Shown piece by piece: positions 36,873 through 52,100 of a stretch of DNA of 64,000 nt. Origin of the DNA: Pseudomonas solani (GTDB lineage: Bacteria; Pseudomonadota; Gammaproteobacteria; Pseudomonadales; Pseudomonadaceae); contig NZ_AP023081.1 in the NCBI RefSeq assembly GCF_026072635.1, positions 1,324,501-1,388,500 of the forward strand. The letters run 5' to 3'. How positions within the stretch are numbered: the first letter of the stretch is position 1; each line of letters begins with the position of its first letter. A program made the position numbers and the translations under genes. The notes below the pieces were generated by a model that did not search any database, was not told where the DNA came from, and saw only the letters and a list, made by a program, of their open reading frames with translations.

Positions 36873-38558
36873 ATGCAAGCATGGCAACAGATCTACACCC
36901 CTCTCGGCAGCCTCGGCCTGTCCGCTGCCGTCGCCGTGATCCCGATCGTGTTCTTCTTCCTCGCCCTCGCCGTGTTCCGCCTCAAGGGTCACATCGCCGG
37001 CACCATTACCCTGGCGCTGGCACTTGCCGTTGCCATCTTCGCCTTCAACATGCCCGCCGACATGGCCTTCGCCGCGGCCGGCTACGGTTTCGCCTACGGC
37101 CTCTGGCCGATCGCCTGGATCATCGTCGCGGCGGTGTTCCTCTACAAACTCACGGTCAAGAGCGGCCAGTTCGAAGTGATCCGCAGCTCGGTGCTGTCGA
37201 TCACCGGTGACCAGCGCCTGCAGGTGCTGCTGATCGGCTTCTCCTTCGGCGCCTTCCTCGAAGGTGCGGCCGGCTTCGGCGCCCCCGTGGCCATCACCGC
37301 CGCGCTGCTGGTGGGCCTGGGCTTCAACCCGCTCTACGCCGCCGGCCTGTGCCTGATCGCCAACACCGCACCGGTGGCCTTCGGCGCCCTGGGCATCCCG
37401 ATCATCGTCGCGGGCCAGGTCACCGGCATCGACGCGTTCAAGATCGGCGCCATGACCGGCCGCCAACTGCCCTTCCTGTCGATCCTCGTGCCCTTCTGGT
37501 TGGTGGCGATGATGGACGGCTGGCGCGGCGTGAAGGAAACCTGGCCCGCCGCCCTGGTGGCCGGCGGCAGCTTCGCCATCACCCAGTACTTCACCTCCAA
37601 CTTCATCGGCCCGGAGCTGCCGGACATCACCTCCGCCCTGGTCAGCCTGGTATCCCTGACCCTGTTCCTCAAGGTCTGGCAGCCCGCCAGCGCGCGGAGC
37701 ACCGAAGTGGCCGGCGTATCCGGCGGCGCAGCGGTTCTCGGCGGCTTCGGCGGCCCGCGCAGCACCGAGCCTTCGCCCTACAGCTTCGGCGAGATCCTCA
37801 AGGCCTGGTCGCCCTTCCTGATCCTCACCGTGCTGGTGACCATCTGGACCCTCAAGCCCTTCAAGGCGATGTTCGCCCCGGGTGGCGCGCTGGAGCAGTT
37901 CGTCTTCATGTTCGCCATCCCGCACCTGGACCAGTTGGTCCTCAAAGGCGCGCCCATCGTCGCGGCCACCACGGCCATGCCGGCAGTGTTCAAGCTGGAC
38001 CCGATCTCCGCCACCGGCACCGCGATCTTCTTCTCCGCGCTGCTGTCGATGCTGGTACTCAAGGTCAATGTTAAAAATGGTCTGACCACTTTTGGCGAAA
38101 CCCTGGTCGAGCTGAAGTGGCCGATCCTCTCCATCGGCATGGTGCTGGCCTTCGCCTTCGTCACCAACTACTCGGGCATGTCCACCACCCTGGCGCTGGT
38201 CCTCGCCGGCACCGGTGCGGCCTTCCCGTTCTTCTCGCCCTTCCTTGGCTGGCTGGGGGTCTTCCTGACCGGCTCGGACACCTCGTCCAACGCACTGTTC
38301 AGCTCCCTGCAATCCACCACTGCGCACCAGATCGGCGTCAACGACACCCTGCTGGTGGCCGCCAACACCAGCGGCGGCGTGACCGGCAAGATGATCTCGC
38401 CGCAGTCCATCGCCGTGGCCTGCGCCGCCACCGGGATGGTCGGCAAGGAATCGGACCTGTTCCGCTTCACCCTGAAGCACAGCCTGATCTTCGCCGCCTT
38501 CGTCGGCCTGATCACCCTGGCGCAGGCCTATGTCTTCACCGGCATGCTGGTCCACTGA
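36873..38558 (+). CDS. lldP: L-lactate permease
   Basis: A 561-residue inner-membrane lactate:proton symporter of the LctP family with about 13 hydrophobic helices. Family motifs: GFSFGAFLEGAAGFGAPVAI near residue 125, and near the end GWLGVFLTGSDTSSNALFSS with LLVAANTSGGVTGKMISPQS. The start is ATG 36873 behind ACGGAG; the frame is open 27 codons further up but without family sequence. First gene of the lldPD-dld operon. Confidence 0.97.
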   Translation: MQAWQQIYTPLGSLGLSAAVAVIPIVFFFLALAVFRLKGHIAGTITLALALAVAIFAFNMPADMAFAAAGYGFAYGLWPIAWIIVAAVFLYKLTVKSGQFEVIRSSVLSITGDQRLQVLLIGFSFGAFLEGAAGFGAPVAITAALLVGLGFNPLYAAGLCLIANTAPVAFGALGIPIIVAGQVTGIDAFKIGAMTGRQLPFLSILVPFWLVAMMDGWRGVKETWPAALVAGGSFAITQYFTSNFIGPELPDITSALVSLVSLTLFLKVWQPASARSTEVAGVSGGAAVLGGFGGPRSTEPSPYSFGEILKAWSPFLILTVLVTIWTLKPFKAMFAPGGALEQFVFMFAIPHLDQLVLKGAPIVAATTAMPAVFKLDPISATGTAIFFSALLSMLVLKVNVKNGLTTFGETLVELKWPILSIGMVLAFAFVTNYSGMSTTLALVLAGTGAAFPFFSPFLGWLGVFLTGSDTSSNALFSSLQSTTAHQIGVNDTLLVAANTSGGVTGKMISPQSIAVACAATGMVGKESDLFRFTLKHSLIFAAFVGLITLAQAYVFTGMLVH

Positions 38559-38596
38559 CCGTGCCCTGATCGGCTGCGCGTCGGCGATACGGCGTT

Positions 38597-38655
38597 GGAA
38601 ATGGCCTCGGAGATGCTCACCTACAGTCGTAGGCTCCGCTCCCTCGGCCATTTCC
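38597..38655. repeat. intergenic repeat with 10-bp inverted arms between lldP and lldD
   Basis: GGAAATGGCC (38597-38606) and its complement GGCCATTTCC (38646-38655) flank 39 nt that include CTCCGCTCC. The flanking block (about 38580-38690) resembles a dispersed Pseudomonas intergenic repeat. As RNA it would form a hairpin between lldP and lldD. The 168-nt gap contains no gene. Confidence 0.6.
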
Positions 38656-38726
38656 GCCTTGTCTCGCTCTAGCTCGCTCGCCCCTCGCAACGTGCCACGC
38701 TTCTTTCATTCAACGGTAGGGACCCC

Positions 38727-39872
38727 ATGATCATCTCCGCCTCCACCGACTACCGCGCCGCCGCCCAGCGCAAGCTGCCGCCCTTCCTGTTCCACTACAT
38801 CGATGGCGGCGCCTACGCCGAGTACACGATGCGGCGCAACGTCGAGGACCTCTCCGGCATCGCCCTGCGCCAGCGCGTGCTGAAGAACATGTCCGAGCTG
38901 AGCCTCGAGACCCAGCTGTTCGGCGAGACCCTCGCCATGCCGGTGGCCCTGGCCCCGGTGGGCCTCACCGGCATGTACGCCCGTCGCGGCGAAGTGCAGG
39001 CGGCCAAGGCGGCAGCGGACAAGGGCATCCCCTTCACCCTCTCCACCGTCTCGGTGTGCCCCATCGAGGAAGTGGCCCCGGCCATCCAGCGCCCCATGTG
39101 GTTCCAGCTCTACGTGCTGAAGGACCGCGGCTTCATGAGGAACGCCCTGGAGCGCGCCAAGGCCGCCGGCGTCACCACCCTGGTGTTCACCGTCGACATG
39201 CCCGTGCCCGGCGCCCGCTACCGCGACGCCCACTCCGGCATGAGCGGCCCCAACGCCGCCATGCGCCGCGTGCTGCAAGCCATGACCCATCCCGCCTGGG
39301 CCTGGGACGTCGGCCTGCTGGGCAAGCCCCACGACCTCGGCAACATCTCCACCTACCGGGGCAACCCCACGGGCCTGGCCGACTACATCGGCTGGCTCGG
39401 CGCCAACTTCGACCCGTCGATCTCCTGGAAGGACCTGGAGTGGATCCGCGAATTCTGGGACGGCCCCATGGTCATCAAGGGCATCCTCGACCCCGAGGAC
39501 GCCCGTGACGCGGTCACCTTCGGCGCCGACGGCATCGTCGTCTCCAACCACGGCGGCCGCCAGCTCGACGGCGTGCTCTCCAGCGCCCGCGCCCTGCCGG
39601 CCATCGCCGACGCGGTGAAGGGCGAGCTGAAGATCCTCGCCGACTCCGGCATCCGCACCGGCCTCGACGTGGTGCGCATGCTCGCCCTCGGCGCCGACAC
39701 CGTGATGCTCGGCCGCGCCTTCGTCTACGCCCTGGCCGCGGCCGGCGGCGCGGGTGTGAGCAATCTGCTGGAATTGATCGACAAGGAAATGCGCGTGGCC
39801 ATGGTGCTCACCGGTGCCAAGAGCATCAGCGAAATCAGCGCCGACTCGCTGGTACGCGAACTCGGCCGCTGA
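38727..39872 (+). CDS. lldD: L-lactate dehydrogenase (FMN, quinone-linked)
   Basis: A 381-residue FMN flavoprotein of the alpha-hydroxy-acid oxidase family that oxidises L-lactate to pyruvate and passes electrons to the quinone pool at the membrane. It starts MIISASTDYRAAAQRKLPPF. FMN-binding and catalytic residues are visible: YIDGGAYAE, LAPVGLTGMYARRGE, and the catalytic His-Gly-Gly-Arg in VVSNHGGRQLDGV (His near residue 275). Full length. Middle gene of the lldP-lldD-dld operon. Confidence 0.97.
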   Translation: MIISASTDYRAAAQRKLPPFLFHYIDGGAYAEYTMRRNVEDLSGIALRQRVLKNMSELSLETQLFGETLAMPVALAPVGLTGMYARRGEVQAAKAAADKGIPFTLSTVSVCPIEEVAPAIQRPMWFQLYVLKDRGFMRNALERAKAAGVTTLVFTVDMPVPGARYRDAHSGMSGPNAAMRRVLQAMTHPAWAWDVGLLGKPHDLGNISTYRGNPTGLADYIGWLGANFDPSISWKDLEWIREFWDGPMVIKGILDPEDARDAVTFGADGIVVSNHGGRQLDGVLSSARALPAIADAVKGELKILADSGIRTGLDVVRMLALGADTVMLGRAFVYALAAAGGAGVSNLLELIDKEMRVAMVLTGAKSISEISADSLVRELGR

Positions 39873-39946
39873 TTTACCCCACCCATAACGAACCGACGAG
39901 GCCGCCCGAGCGGCCCGCGCCAACCGTTGATGACAGGACCCGACCG

Positions 39947-42757
<2,811 letters not shown>

Positions 42758-42788
42758 ACCTCAAGCTGCCGTGCATCGCACGGATTGC

Positions 42789-42814
42789 GCCCCGCCCAGT
42801 GCGGGGCTTTTTTT
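42789..42814 (+). terminator. intrinsic terminator after dld
   Basis: CCCCGC, a CCAGT loop and GCGGGG are followed by a seven-T run, 30 nt past the dld stop. It closes the lactate operon. The gap from here to the adhesin start at 43177 holds the palindrome described next and no gene. Confidence 0.9.
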
Positions 42815-43008
42815 GCCCGGCAAAAACGCCTCTACCCGACTCCCGGCCAAGCGCAACGGCAAGCGAAACGGCACCCCGGGCGCAATCCGCAATGGGTTTC
42901 ATCCCGCCTCCCCTTCCCGACGAAATGTCAGCCCTGAAGCCCGCGAAACCCGGCACGCGAAAACCCCTGAAAACACCGCGCAGCCCATCTAGCACGGCGC
43001 CTCCAGCC

Positions 43009-43039
43009 TGGCCATCATGACTTCGAAAAATGATGGCCA
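43009..43039. promoter_or_regulatory. perfect palindrome upstream of the giant adhesin gene
   Basis: TGGCCATCAT (43009-43018) and ATGATGGCCA (43030-43039) are exact complements separated by 11 nt. There is no T tract, so it is not a terminator. A TATACT at 43080-43085 could be a -10 box with a poor -35, which would place the dyad some 45-75 nt upstream of the adhesin promoter. It may be an operator; the regulator is unknown. Confidence 0.45.
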
Positions 43040-43176
43040 ATTGTCAGCATTGCTCAGTTTCGGCCCAGGGACCCGCTCATATACTCGCGCCCAAACCCTT
43101 TCCCTGGCCCGCACTACGCAGGCACTGCCCGACGACCACGGGGCAGGCCCTGGTGGCCCTCATCAAGGATCGCGCC

Positions 43177-46100
43177 ATGAACCACGTCTATCGCACCATC
43201 TGGAACCACGCCAAAGGTGTCTGGCAAGTCGTTGGGGAGAACACCAAGCGGCAGGGCAAGACCAAATCGAGCAAGGCCGCCAGCGGCGCCGGCCTGCTGG
43301 CCATCGGTGCCCTGCTGAGCCCCGGCCTCTATGCCCAGGGCATCGTCACGGACGGGCGCACGGCCACCAGCGTGGTGCAGAACGGCGCGGTCACCGACAT
43401 TCGCACCGAGACCATCCGCAACGGCAACGGCTTCAACTCCTTCTCGCAGTTCAACGTGGGCAGCGGCGAAACCGCCAACCTCTATGTACCGGATTCGGCC
43501 AACGCCCTGATCAACATCGTTCGCGACCAGCGCAGCGAGATCAACGGCATCCTCAACGGCTACAAGAACGGCCAGATCGGCGGCGACATCTATTTCGCCA
43601 ACCCCCACGGCATGGTCGTGGGCGAGTCCGGCGTGATCAACGTCGGCTCCCTCACCGTCACCACCCCCGACAGCGCCTCCCTTGAGCGCCTGATCGGCGC
43701 CGACGGCAAGATCGACGACCTCGCCGTGGCCCAGCTGAAGTCCGGCAACCTGCCCCTTTCCGAATCCGGCCTGGTGTCCATCCGTGGCCAGGTCAACGCC
43801 AAGGGCGCCGTCACCCTCAGCGCCCGCGACGTCGGCATCGGCGCCAGCGGTCGCGTCACCGCCGGCCAGCAGGCCATGCCGCGCATCGAGCAACTGGTGA
43901 ACATCGACGGCCTCGACAGCGCCGCCGCCATCACCGAGGTCAACGGCGAGATCCGCATCATCGCCGAGAACGACGTGCTGATCGCCGGCCAGGTGAACAC
44001 CGACGGTGTCGCCGGCAAGTCTGCCGGCGAGATCGAGATCCGCGCCGGCCACGACATCACCATCGCCGACGGCGGCAAGGTCTCCGCCTCGGGCCAGGGC
44101 GCCCACTCCGACGGCGGCAAGGTCGTGATCAAGGCCAAGCAGCAGAGCACCCTGGCCAAGGGCGGCACCGTGGCGGCCAACGCCGGCACCAGCGGCAATG
44201 GTGGCCAGGTCGAGCTCTCCGCCGACGAAAGCGTGACCTGGGCCGGCACCCTGGAGGCCAAGGCCGGCCAGGGCGGCGCCGTCGGCCACGTGCTGATCGA
44301 CCCGCGCGAAATCAACCTCACCCAGGACCAACGCCTGGGCGGCACGAACTACAGCCTGCAGGCGTCGGAGAAGATCAACGTCGCCGACGGCGTGATGATC
44401 TCCACCCGCAACATCGCCAACTACCAGACCGCCAGCCAGCAGGAGCACCGCGACGCGGTCTCCGTCGGCAACTCCGGCGACATCACCCTGGAAGCGCCGA
44501 CCATCGTCCTCGGCCAGAACGCCAAGCTCTACGCCCACACCAACAACGCTGCCTTCGAGGCCGGCGACGTCACCCTCAAGGCCATCGCCGCCGAGGGCGC
44601 CCTGCTCACCCCCGGCATCCTCGTCGGCGTGGGCAGCAACAAGACCGAAATCACCCTGGGCGCCGGCACCGAGATCCGTGGCGGCCAGGTCACCATCAGC
44701 GCCGAATCCTCCACCGCGCTGACCGACAGCCTGTCCAGCGACGGCCTGTACAACGGTGTCGACGCCAACGGCCACCCCATCGCCCAGGTCCTCGACGACG
44801 ACGAGCTGGAAGAACAGCGCCAGGCCCTGGCCGACGCCGGCGTGCAGACCGATGACGACGGCGGCAGCGACTTCTTCGGCGGCCTGCTCGACACCCTCGC
44901 CAGCAGCGGCCTGCTGGCTTCGGTGCAGGTGCTCGACGCCCAGTCCAAGGTCAACATCGGCAACGGCGTGAGCATCATCGGCAGCAACGACGTGAACATC
45001 TCGTCCCACGCCAGCACCAACGCCCAGGCCGAGGTCGCCGACCTGCCGGTGGGCGCCGTGGTCTCGGTGACCAACACCGACGCCCAGCTCAACGTCGGCC
45101 AGAACGTCCGCATCGAATCCCTGGGCGGCAACGTTAACCTCAAGAGCCAGTCCGACACCACCGTGGAAACCGCGGTGGAAGCCGGCGCCCTCGAAGGCCT
45201 GCCGATCACCCTCACTGCCAACGTCACCTCGGCCAAGGGCCGCGCCACCACCACCGTCGGCAGCGGCAGCCTGATCAAGGCCGCCTTCGACGCCAGCGTC
45301 AGCGCCGAGCAGGTCAAGGTGTTCGACGTCAGCGCCCAGGCCGGCGACGCCGAGGGCGCCATCGGCGTCTCGGTGCTGGTCGCCCTCTCCGACCTGCAGG
45401 CCCGCAACGATTTCAACGGCACCCTGGAGGCCGGCGGCAACGCCTCCCTGGAAGCCAAGGTGGACACCCAGTCCAACAGCCACGAAGCCTCGGTGATGCT
45501 CGGCGACGAGAACAAGATCGTCGCCACCCTGGAAGAGAAGATCGGCGAGGCCGGCGAAGACCCCACCGAGCTGCTCCAGGCCAAGACCAAGGACGGCATC
45601 AAGGAGCTGCTGAAGAAGCTCGTCGAGAAGGGCGAGGAAGAAGAAGGCGAGAAAGGCGGCAGCGAGCAGAGCAAGGGCTTCCTCGATGAGCTGGGCGCCG
45701 CCGGCGCCCTGGCCTACATCAACCACGACAACCAGGCGCTGCTGAACCTGGGCGGCCAGGCCAAGGTCAAGGCCGGCCAGGATGCCAGCCTCAACGCCGA
45801 GGTCACCGACCTGCTGGATTCCACCGTGTCCTCGGTGATCTCCGACAAGAAGAACGCCGACAAGCCGTTCGACTTCAGCACCGAAAGCACCGGCAAGAAG
45901 AACGGCGTGGGCGTCGCCATCCTCATCAGCAACCAGGACAACGACGCGGTGCTGACCGTGCGCCCGGGCGCCGAGCTGGACGCCATGCAGGCCCTCAGCC
46001 TCAACGCCAAGACCAGCCTGCCGTGGCTGGACCAGAGCCGCCTGTCCAACCTGATCAAGGCCTTCAGCGCCGACAACCTCAGCGACTTCCTGCAGACCAT

Positions 46101-49100
46101 CAACGAAGGCCAGATGTTCAGCACCTGGGTCAACGCCGCCACCGCCGTCTCCGGCGAAGGCGCCCAGGACAGCGGCACCACCCTCAGCGGCATGGTCGAC
46201 ATCAACCACGTCGGCCTCAACGCCAAGGTGGACGTCGCCGATGGCGTCAACATCAACCAGGACCTGGCCTACCGCGGCCAGGAACAGACCGTCGACATCG
46301 AAGCGCGCACCGAATCGCAGATGGTCAACGTCGCCGCCGACCCGGGCCTGTTCAACAACGAAGGCGGCAAGAACGGCTTCGGTGCCGGCCTCATCGCCGG
46401 CATCTACAACAACAGCGCCCAGGCCACCGTCGGCGCGGTGAACCTCTACGCCAGCGAGCTGAACGTCAACGCCGTCACCGACGTCGACATCCTCAACTAC
46501 GCGGTGGCCGGCTCCAAGGGCGGCACCAACGCCCTCAGCGGCTCGGTCTCCGTCTCCGTGCTGGACAACGTCACCCGCGCCGGCATCGACGACGGCGCCC
46601 ACCTGGTGGTGACCGACGAGAACGGCGGCAGCGGCGACATCACCATCAACGCCAGCGATGAGACCGACAGCCTGACCATCACCGGCGGCGTGGTGAAATC
46701 CACCAGCAAGGCCGCCGGCGTCGCCGTCGGCGTGCACGCCTTCGACCGCACCACCGAAGCCTGGCTGGGCAGCGGCGACACCCAGCTCGCCGCCGGCTCC
46801 GTGGCCGCGTCCGGCGGCCTCAAGGTCGGCGCCAGCGCCGATGGCCGCATCGGCAACTACGCCCTGTCCGTAGCCCTCACCGCACCGCCGGCACCCAGCA
46901 CCCAGCCCGCCGCGCAGTCCCGCGAGGGCACCGGTTCCTTCGGCATCAACGTCTCCGGTTCGGCGGCGGTGAACACCCTGGACAACCTGGTTCGCGCGCG
47001 CATCACCGACAACCTCGACATCGATGCCGGCGCGGTCAACGTGCAGGCCAGCGACGACACCGCGCTGCACGCCATCGCCGGCGGCGCCGCGGTCTCCAGC
47101 AATACCGGCAACGGCGTCGGCCTGGCCGGTGCCTACACCCAGAACACCGTGGACTCCCTGGTGGAGGCCGAGCTGGCCGCCACCGGCGACGTCACCGCGC
47201 GCCGCCTCGACATCGCCGCCGACAACGAAGCCAGCGCCCTGTCGATCTCCGCCGGTGTCTCCGCCAGCGCCTCGGCCAGCAGCTACCAGGTGGCCGGCTC
47301 GGTGAGCGTCAACTCGATCGACAGCACCACTCGCGCGCGCCTCGCCGACGGCGCCATCGATGCCGTCGACGGCGTCACCGTCAGCGCCCGCGACGACTCC
47401 AGCATCCACGCCGTGGCCGGTGCCGCCAGCTTCGGCGGCAAGGCCGGCGTCGGTGCGGGCCTGTCGATCAACAGCATCGACGGCGCCACCGAAGCCGTGG
47501 CCGATGGCCTGCGCCGCCTCGACAGCAACGCCGGCCTCAGCCTCAACGCCAGCAGCGACGCCGACCTGGTCTCGGTGGCCGCCGCCATGGGCTACTCCAA
47601 CCAGTACGCCTTCGACGGCGCCGTGGCCATCAACCAGCTGGACCACGACACCCTCGCCGCCCTGCGCGACAGCCACGACCTCAACCTCGGTGGCGCCCTG
47701 GCGGTGAACGCCGGCAACACCAGCAGCATCTGGACCGCCTCCGGTTCGGCCGCCATCGGCAACGACGGCGCCGTGGGTGCCAGCTTCGGCTACAACACCA
47801 TCAGCGACCGCGTCAGCGCCGAGATCCTCGACAGCGACGCCGAAGCCGCCAGCATCGCCGTGCAGGCGAACCAGCAGAGCGACATCAACGCCCTGGTCGC
47901 CGGTGGCGCCGTGGCCGCACGCTCCTCCGCCGTGGCCGGCTCCATCGCCATCAACACCATCGACAACCGCACCAGCGCCCGTACCGATGACTCCAGCCTG
48001 ACCAGCCACGGCTCGCTGCTGGTGAACGCCCAGGACGCCTCGCGCATCCGCAGCCTCACCGGTGCCCTGGCCTACGGTGGCCAGGGTGCGGGCATCGGCA
48101 TCGCCGGTTCCTACAACCAGATCTCCGGCGCGGTCTATGCCGGCATCAACGGCGGCAACCTCCAGGCCGGCGACCTGCTGCGCGTCAGTGCCCTGCGCAA
48201 CCAGCAGCTGCAATCCCTGGCCGCCGGTGCTGCGGTGGGCAACAACGTCGGCGTCGCCGGCTCGGTGGCCGTCAACATGGTCGGCGGCTCCACCCTGGCC
48301 GAGATCGGTGACGGTGCCCAGGTCCACAGCGACGGCAGCCTGCTGCTGACCGCACGCTCCGACAGCGACATCGAAACCGTGGCCGGCGCCCTGGGCGTGG
48401 GCCTGTCTGGCGTCGGCCTGTCCGGCGCGGTGGCGGTCAACCAGCTCGAAGGCACCACCACCGCCCGGGTCACCGGTGCGTCCACCCACCTGAGCGCCGA
48501 CGGCCAGGGCGCCGCCCGCGCCATCGACAACGGCCAGCTCAACGGCAACATGGGCAGCGACCTGCGCGATCGCACCCTGCAGGAAAGCATCAAGGGCATC
48601 GGCGTCGTCGCCAGCAGCACCGACGAGATCGACACCGTTTCCGTCAGCGTCGGCGGCGGTTCCAGCGTCGGCGTGGCCGGCGCGGTCACCGTCAATAGGG
48701 TCGGCGGCTCCACCCTGGCCCAGGTCAGCGGCGCCACCCTCGACAGCGACGCCGCCACCCAGGTCGGCGCCTACCACCACACCCGCGTCACCACCGGCAA
48801 CGGTGCCGGCGCAGGCGGTGGCACCGCCGGGGTCGGCGTGTCCACCACTACCAACATCCTCGACCACGACACCCAGGCCCTGGTCGCCAACGCCACCCTC
48901 GGCAGCGACGCCGGCATTGGCGTGAACGCCCGCGCCACCCACGACCTCAACGCCGTGGTCGTCGGCGCCGCCATCGGCGGTACCGCCGGAGTCAACGGCT
49001 CGGTGGCCGTCACCACCCTGGCCGGCACCGTGCGCAGCAACGTGCAGGGCTCCAACCTGCGCAGCGACGCCGGTGGCATCGAGATCGCCGCCGACGCCGA

Positions 49101-52100
49101 CAACGACCTCGACATCGTCGCCGGTGGCGTAGCAGGCGGCGGTGTGGCCGGCGTCGGTGCCACCATCATCGTCACCGACCTCAACCAGCGCACCGAGGCC
49201 TCCACCTCCGGCGCCACCCGCCTGGACGCCAGCGGCCTCAGCGCCATCGACGCCAGCGCCGCCCAGGACGTGGCCATCGTCGGCTTCACCGGCGCCGGTG
49301 GCGGCACTGCCGGCGTGGCCGGCACCGTCAACGTGCTGGTCGCCAAGGGCCAGACCCTCGCCGGTATCGGCGCGGGCAGCCAGATCAACACCCAGCTGGG
49401 CGGCGCCCAGCAGGACGTGCGCGTGCACGCCCAGGACAGCCTCGAAACCACCGACGTGCTCGGCACCGCCGGTGTCGGCGGCGTGGCCGGCGTCGGTGCC
49501 GGCGCCGACGTGCAGGTGGTGCGCAGCGGCGCCATCGCCAGCGTCGGCGACGGCGCCACGGTCAAGGCCGGCCGCGACATCACCGTCGAAGCCGAGAACA
49601 GCCGCGACATCGACTCCGTCTCCATCGCCGCCGCCGGCGGTGGCTACGTCGGCGCGGGCGCCGGCGTCTCGGTGGTCAGCGTCGCGTCCGGCGCCTCCTC
49701 CCAGGCCACCGGTAGCCTCGACAACAGCATCCGCAACGCCCAGGGCGTCGCTCGCAACTCCGGCCTCAACGGCCAGATGGGCAATGGCTTCGCCGGCTCC
49801 AGCCAGCTGCAGGCCGACATCAACGCCAACCAGCAATCCATCAGCCCCAACGACACCTTCCTCAGCACCCCGGACGGCACCGCCTACTCCGCCGCTGCAC
49901 GGGTGGGCAACGCCACCCTGGACGCCGGCCGCAACGTCACCGTCAGCGCCCACAACAGCACCGATGCCCTCAGCGAGGCAGCCGGTGTAGCCGGCGGCCT
50001 GGTGGGTGCCGGCGCCGGTGTCTCGGTGATCAACGTCGGTGACCACAGCCTCGCCGAACTGGGCGGCACCCTGCGTGCCGGCGGCAACGTGCGCATCAGC
50101 GCCGAAGACGGCCAGGACGGCACCACCCAGGCCCTCGCCCAGGCGGGCGGTGGCGGTCTGGTGGGCCTCGGCGCCGCCGTGGCGGTGAGCGAGAAATCCA
50201 GCCAGACCACTGCGCGCATCCTCGACGGCGCCAACATCACCGCTGGCGGCGCCCTCAGCGTCGACGCCGACCTCGACCACGCGCTCAAGGCGCAGACCGT
50301 CGGCGTCAGTGCCGGCGGCGTGGCCGTGGGCGCCAGCATCGCCACCTCCAGCAGCACCGGCCAGGCCCAGGCACTGGTGGGCAAGAACGTGCAGGTCAGC
50401 GCCGGCAGCCTCGCCGTCGATGCCAGCGCGCGCTCCAGCAACAACGTCGACGCCGTCGGCGTCAGCGGCGGCATCGTCGCCGGTAACGCGGTGGTCGCCA
50501 CCGCCAGCGACCACACCAGCGCCCGCGCCTGGGTCGACGATGGCAGCCGCGTCACCACCCAGGGCGCCATCGGCATCCGCGCCAGCACCGACCCGATGAC
50601 CCGCGCCTTCGCCATCGGCGCCTCCGTGGGCGCCGGCGCCATCGGTGCCAGCGTCGCCACCGCCTCGGTGGACAACAGCGTGCAGGCCGGCACCGGCGCG
50701 GTGAACCTCACCGGCGGCTCGCTGGACGTGGACGCCGCCGCCCAGCGCACCCGCAGCCAGAGCGCCGAAGCCCAGGCCGTAGGCGCCAGCGGGGGTGCCC
50801 TGATGGGCCTCAACGCCACCGTCGCCAGCGCCAACCTGGACACCAATGTGCTCGCCGATATCGGCCAGGGCACCCAGCTCGCCATCACCGGCAACGCCGC
50901 GGTGAAGGCCAGCGACGCCACCCGGGTCAAGACCGACGCCACCGGCATCGCCGTCGGCGGCCTGCTGGCCGTGGGCGCCAACGTCGGCCTGGCCGACATC
51001 GACGCCACCCAGCGCGTGCGCTTCGGCGCCACCGGCCTGGTGGGCGGCACCCTGGCCCTCTCCGCCACCGGCAGCAACGGCATCAGCGGTGATGCGGTGG
51101 CCGGCAGCGGCGGCGTGGTCGCCGGCAGCGCCTCCACCCTCAACCTCGACGCCACCAGCGCCACCACCGTGGACGTGCTGGGCAGCACCAACATCCTCAC
51201 CGGCCGCACCGACGTACTGGCCGAGCACCGCCTCGACTACGCCGCCGACAGCGACTCGATCCAGGCCGCCATGGTCGGTGCCTCGGGCACCTTCATCGAC
51301 CTCGACCTGGGTGCCACCACCCAGGTGCTGGTGCGCGACGGCGCCCGCGTGGCCGCGCTCGACGGCCTCGACATCGAAGCCCACACCATCACCCAAGGTG
51401 GCGCCGAGGCCTTCTCCGGCTCGGGCGGCGTGATCAGCGGCAGCGCCGTGCTGATCGACAACAGCATCCGCGACACCACCCGCATCCAGGTCGGCAACAA
51501 CGTCGGCCTGGCCACCGTGGGCAGCCCGCTGGACATCGACAAGGGCCACCTGCGCCTGAGCGCCCACAACACCATGCGCGCCGCCGACACCGGCAAGCTC
51601 TCCGCCGGTGGCGCCATCGCCGCGCCCTACGCCGGCACCGAGATGGACGTGGACGTCGCCAACCAGGTGACCTTCGGCGACAACCTGAGCATGAAGAGCA
51701 GCGGCCTGTTGCAGGTCGGCGCGTACAGCGACACCCGCGCCAGCACCAATGCCCGCGTGGACGTCTACGGCCTGGTGGGCGCCGGCGGCGGCGATACCAA
51801 GATCGACCTGACCGCTGCCCAGCTGATCCGCTTCGGCGCCAACGCCGACCTGCTCGGCTACGGCAACCTCGGCCTGCGTGCCGGCCAGAGCGCCGATGGC
51901 AACCTGGCCAACGACATCCGCGCCAGCGCCAGCACGGTGGTGGTCAACAACACCCTGATCCCGGTGACTGCAGTTCTCGATGCCGATGCCACTGCGACCA
52001 CCACCAACGACCTGGTGTTCGGCACCGGCGCCCTGCTGCGCTCGGTGCGCAACGTCGACCTGATCGCCACCAACGGCGCGGTCAGCGCCAGCGGCGGCGG

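Noticed and set aside
42771..42992. Small open frame of 73 codons between dld and the adhesin gene
   Set aside because: It runs through the dld terminator, has no ribosome site and a composition unlike the neighbouring genes.
46900..51250. Possible CRISPR or tandem repeat array
   Set aside because: The repeats are imperfect, keep the reading frame and follow a 70-residue protein period; there are no uniform spacers or cas genes.
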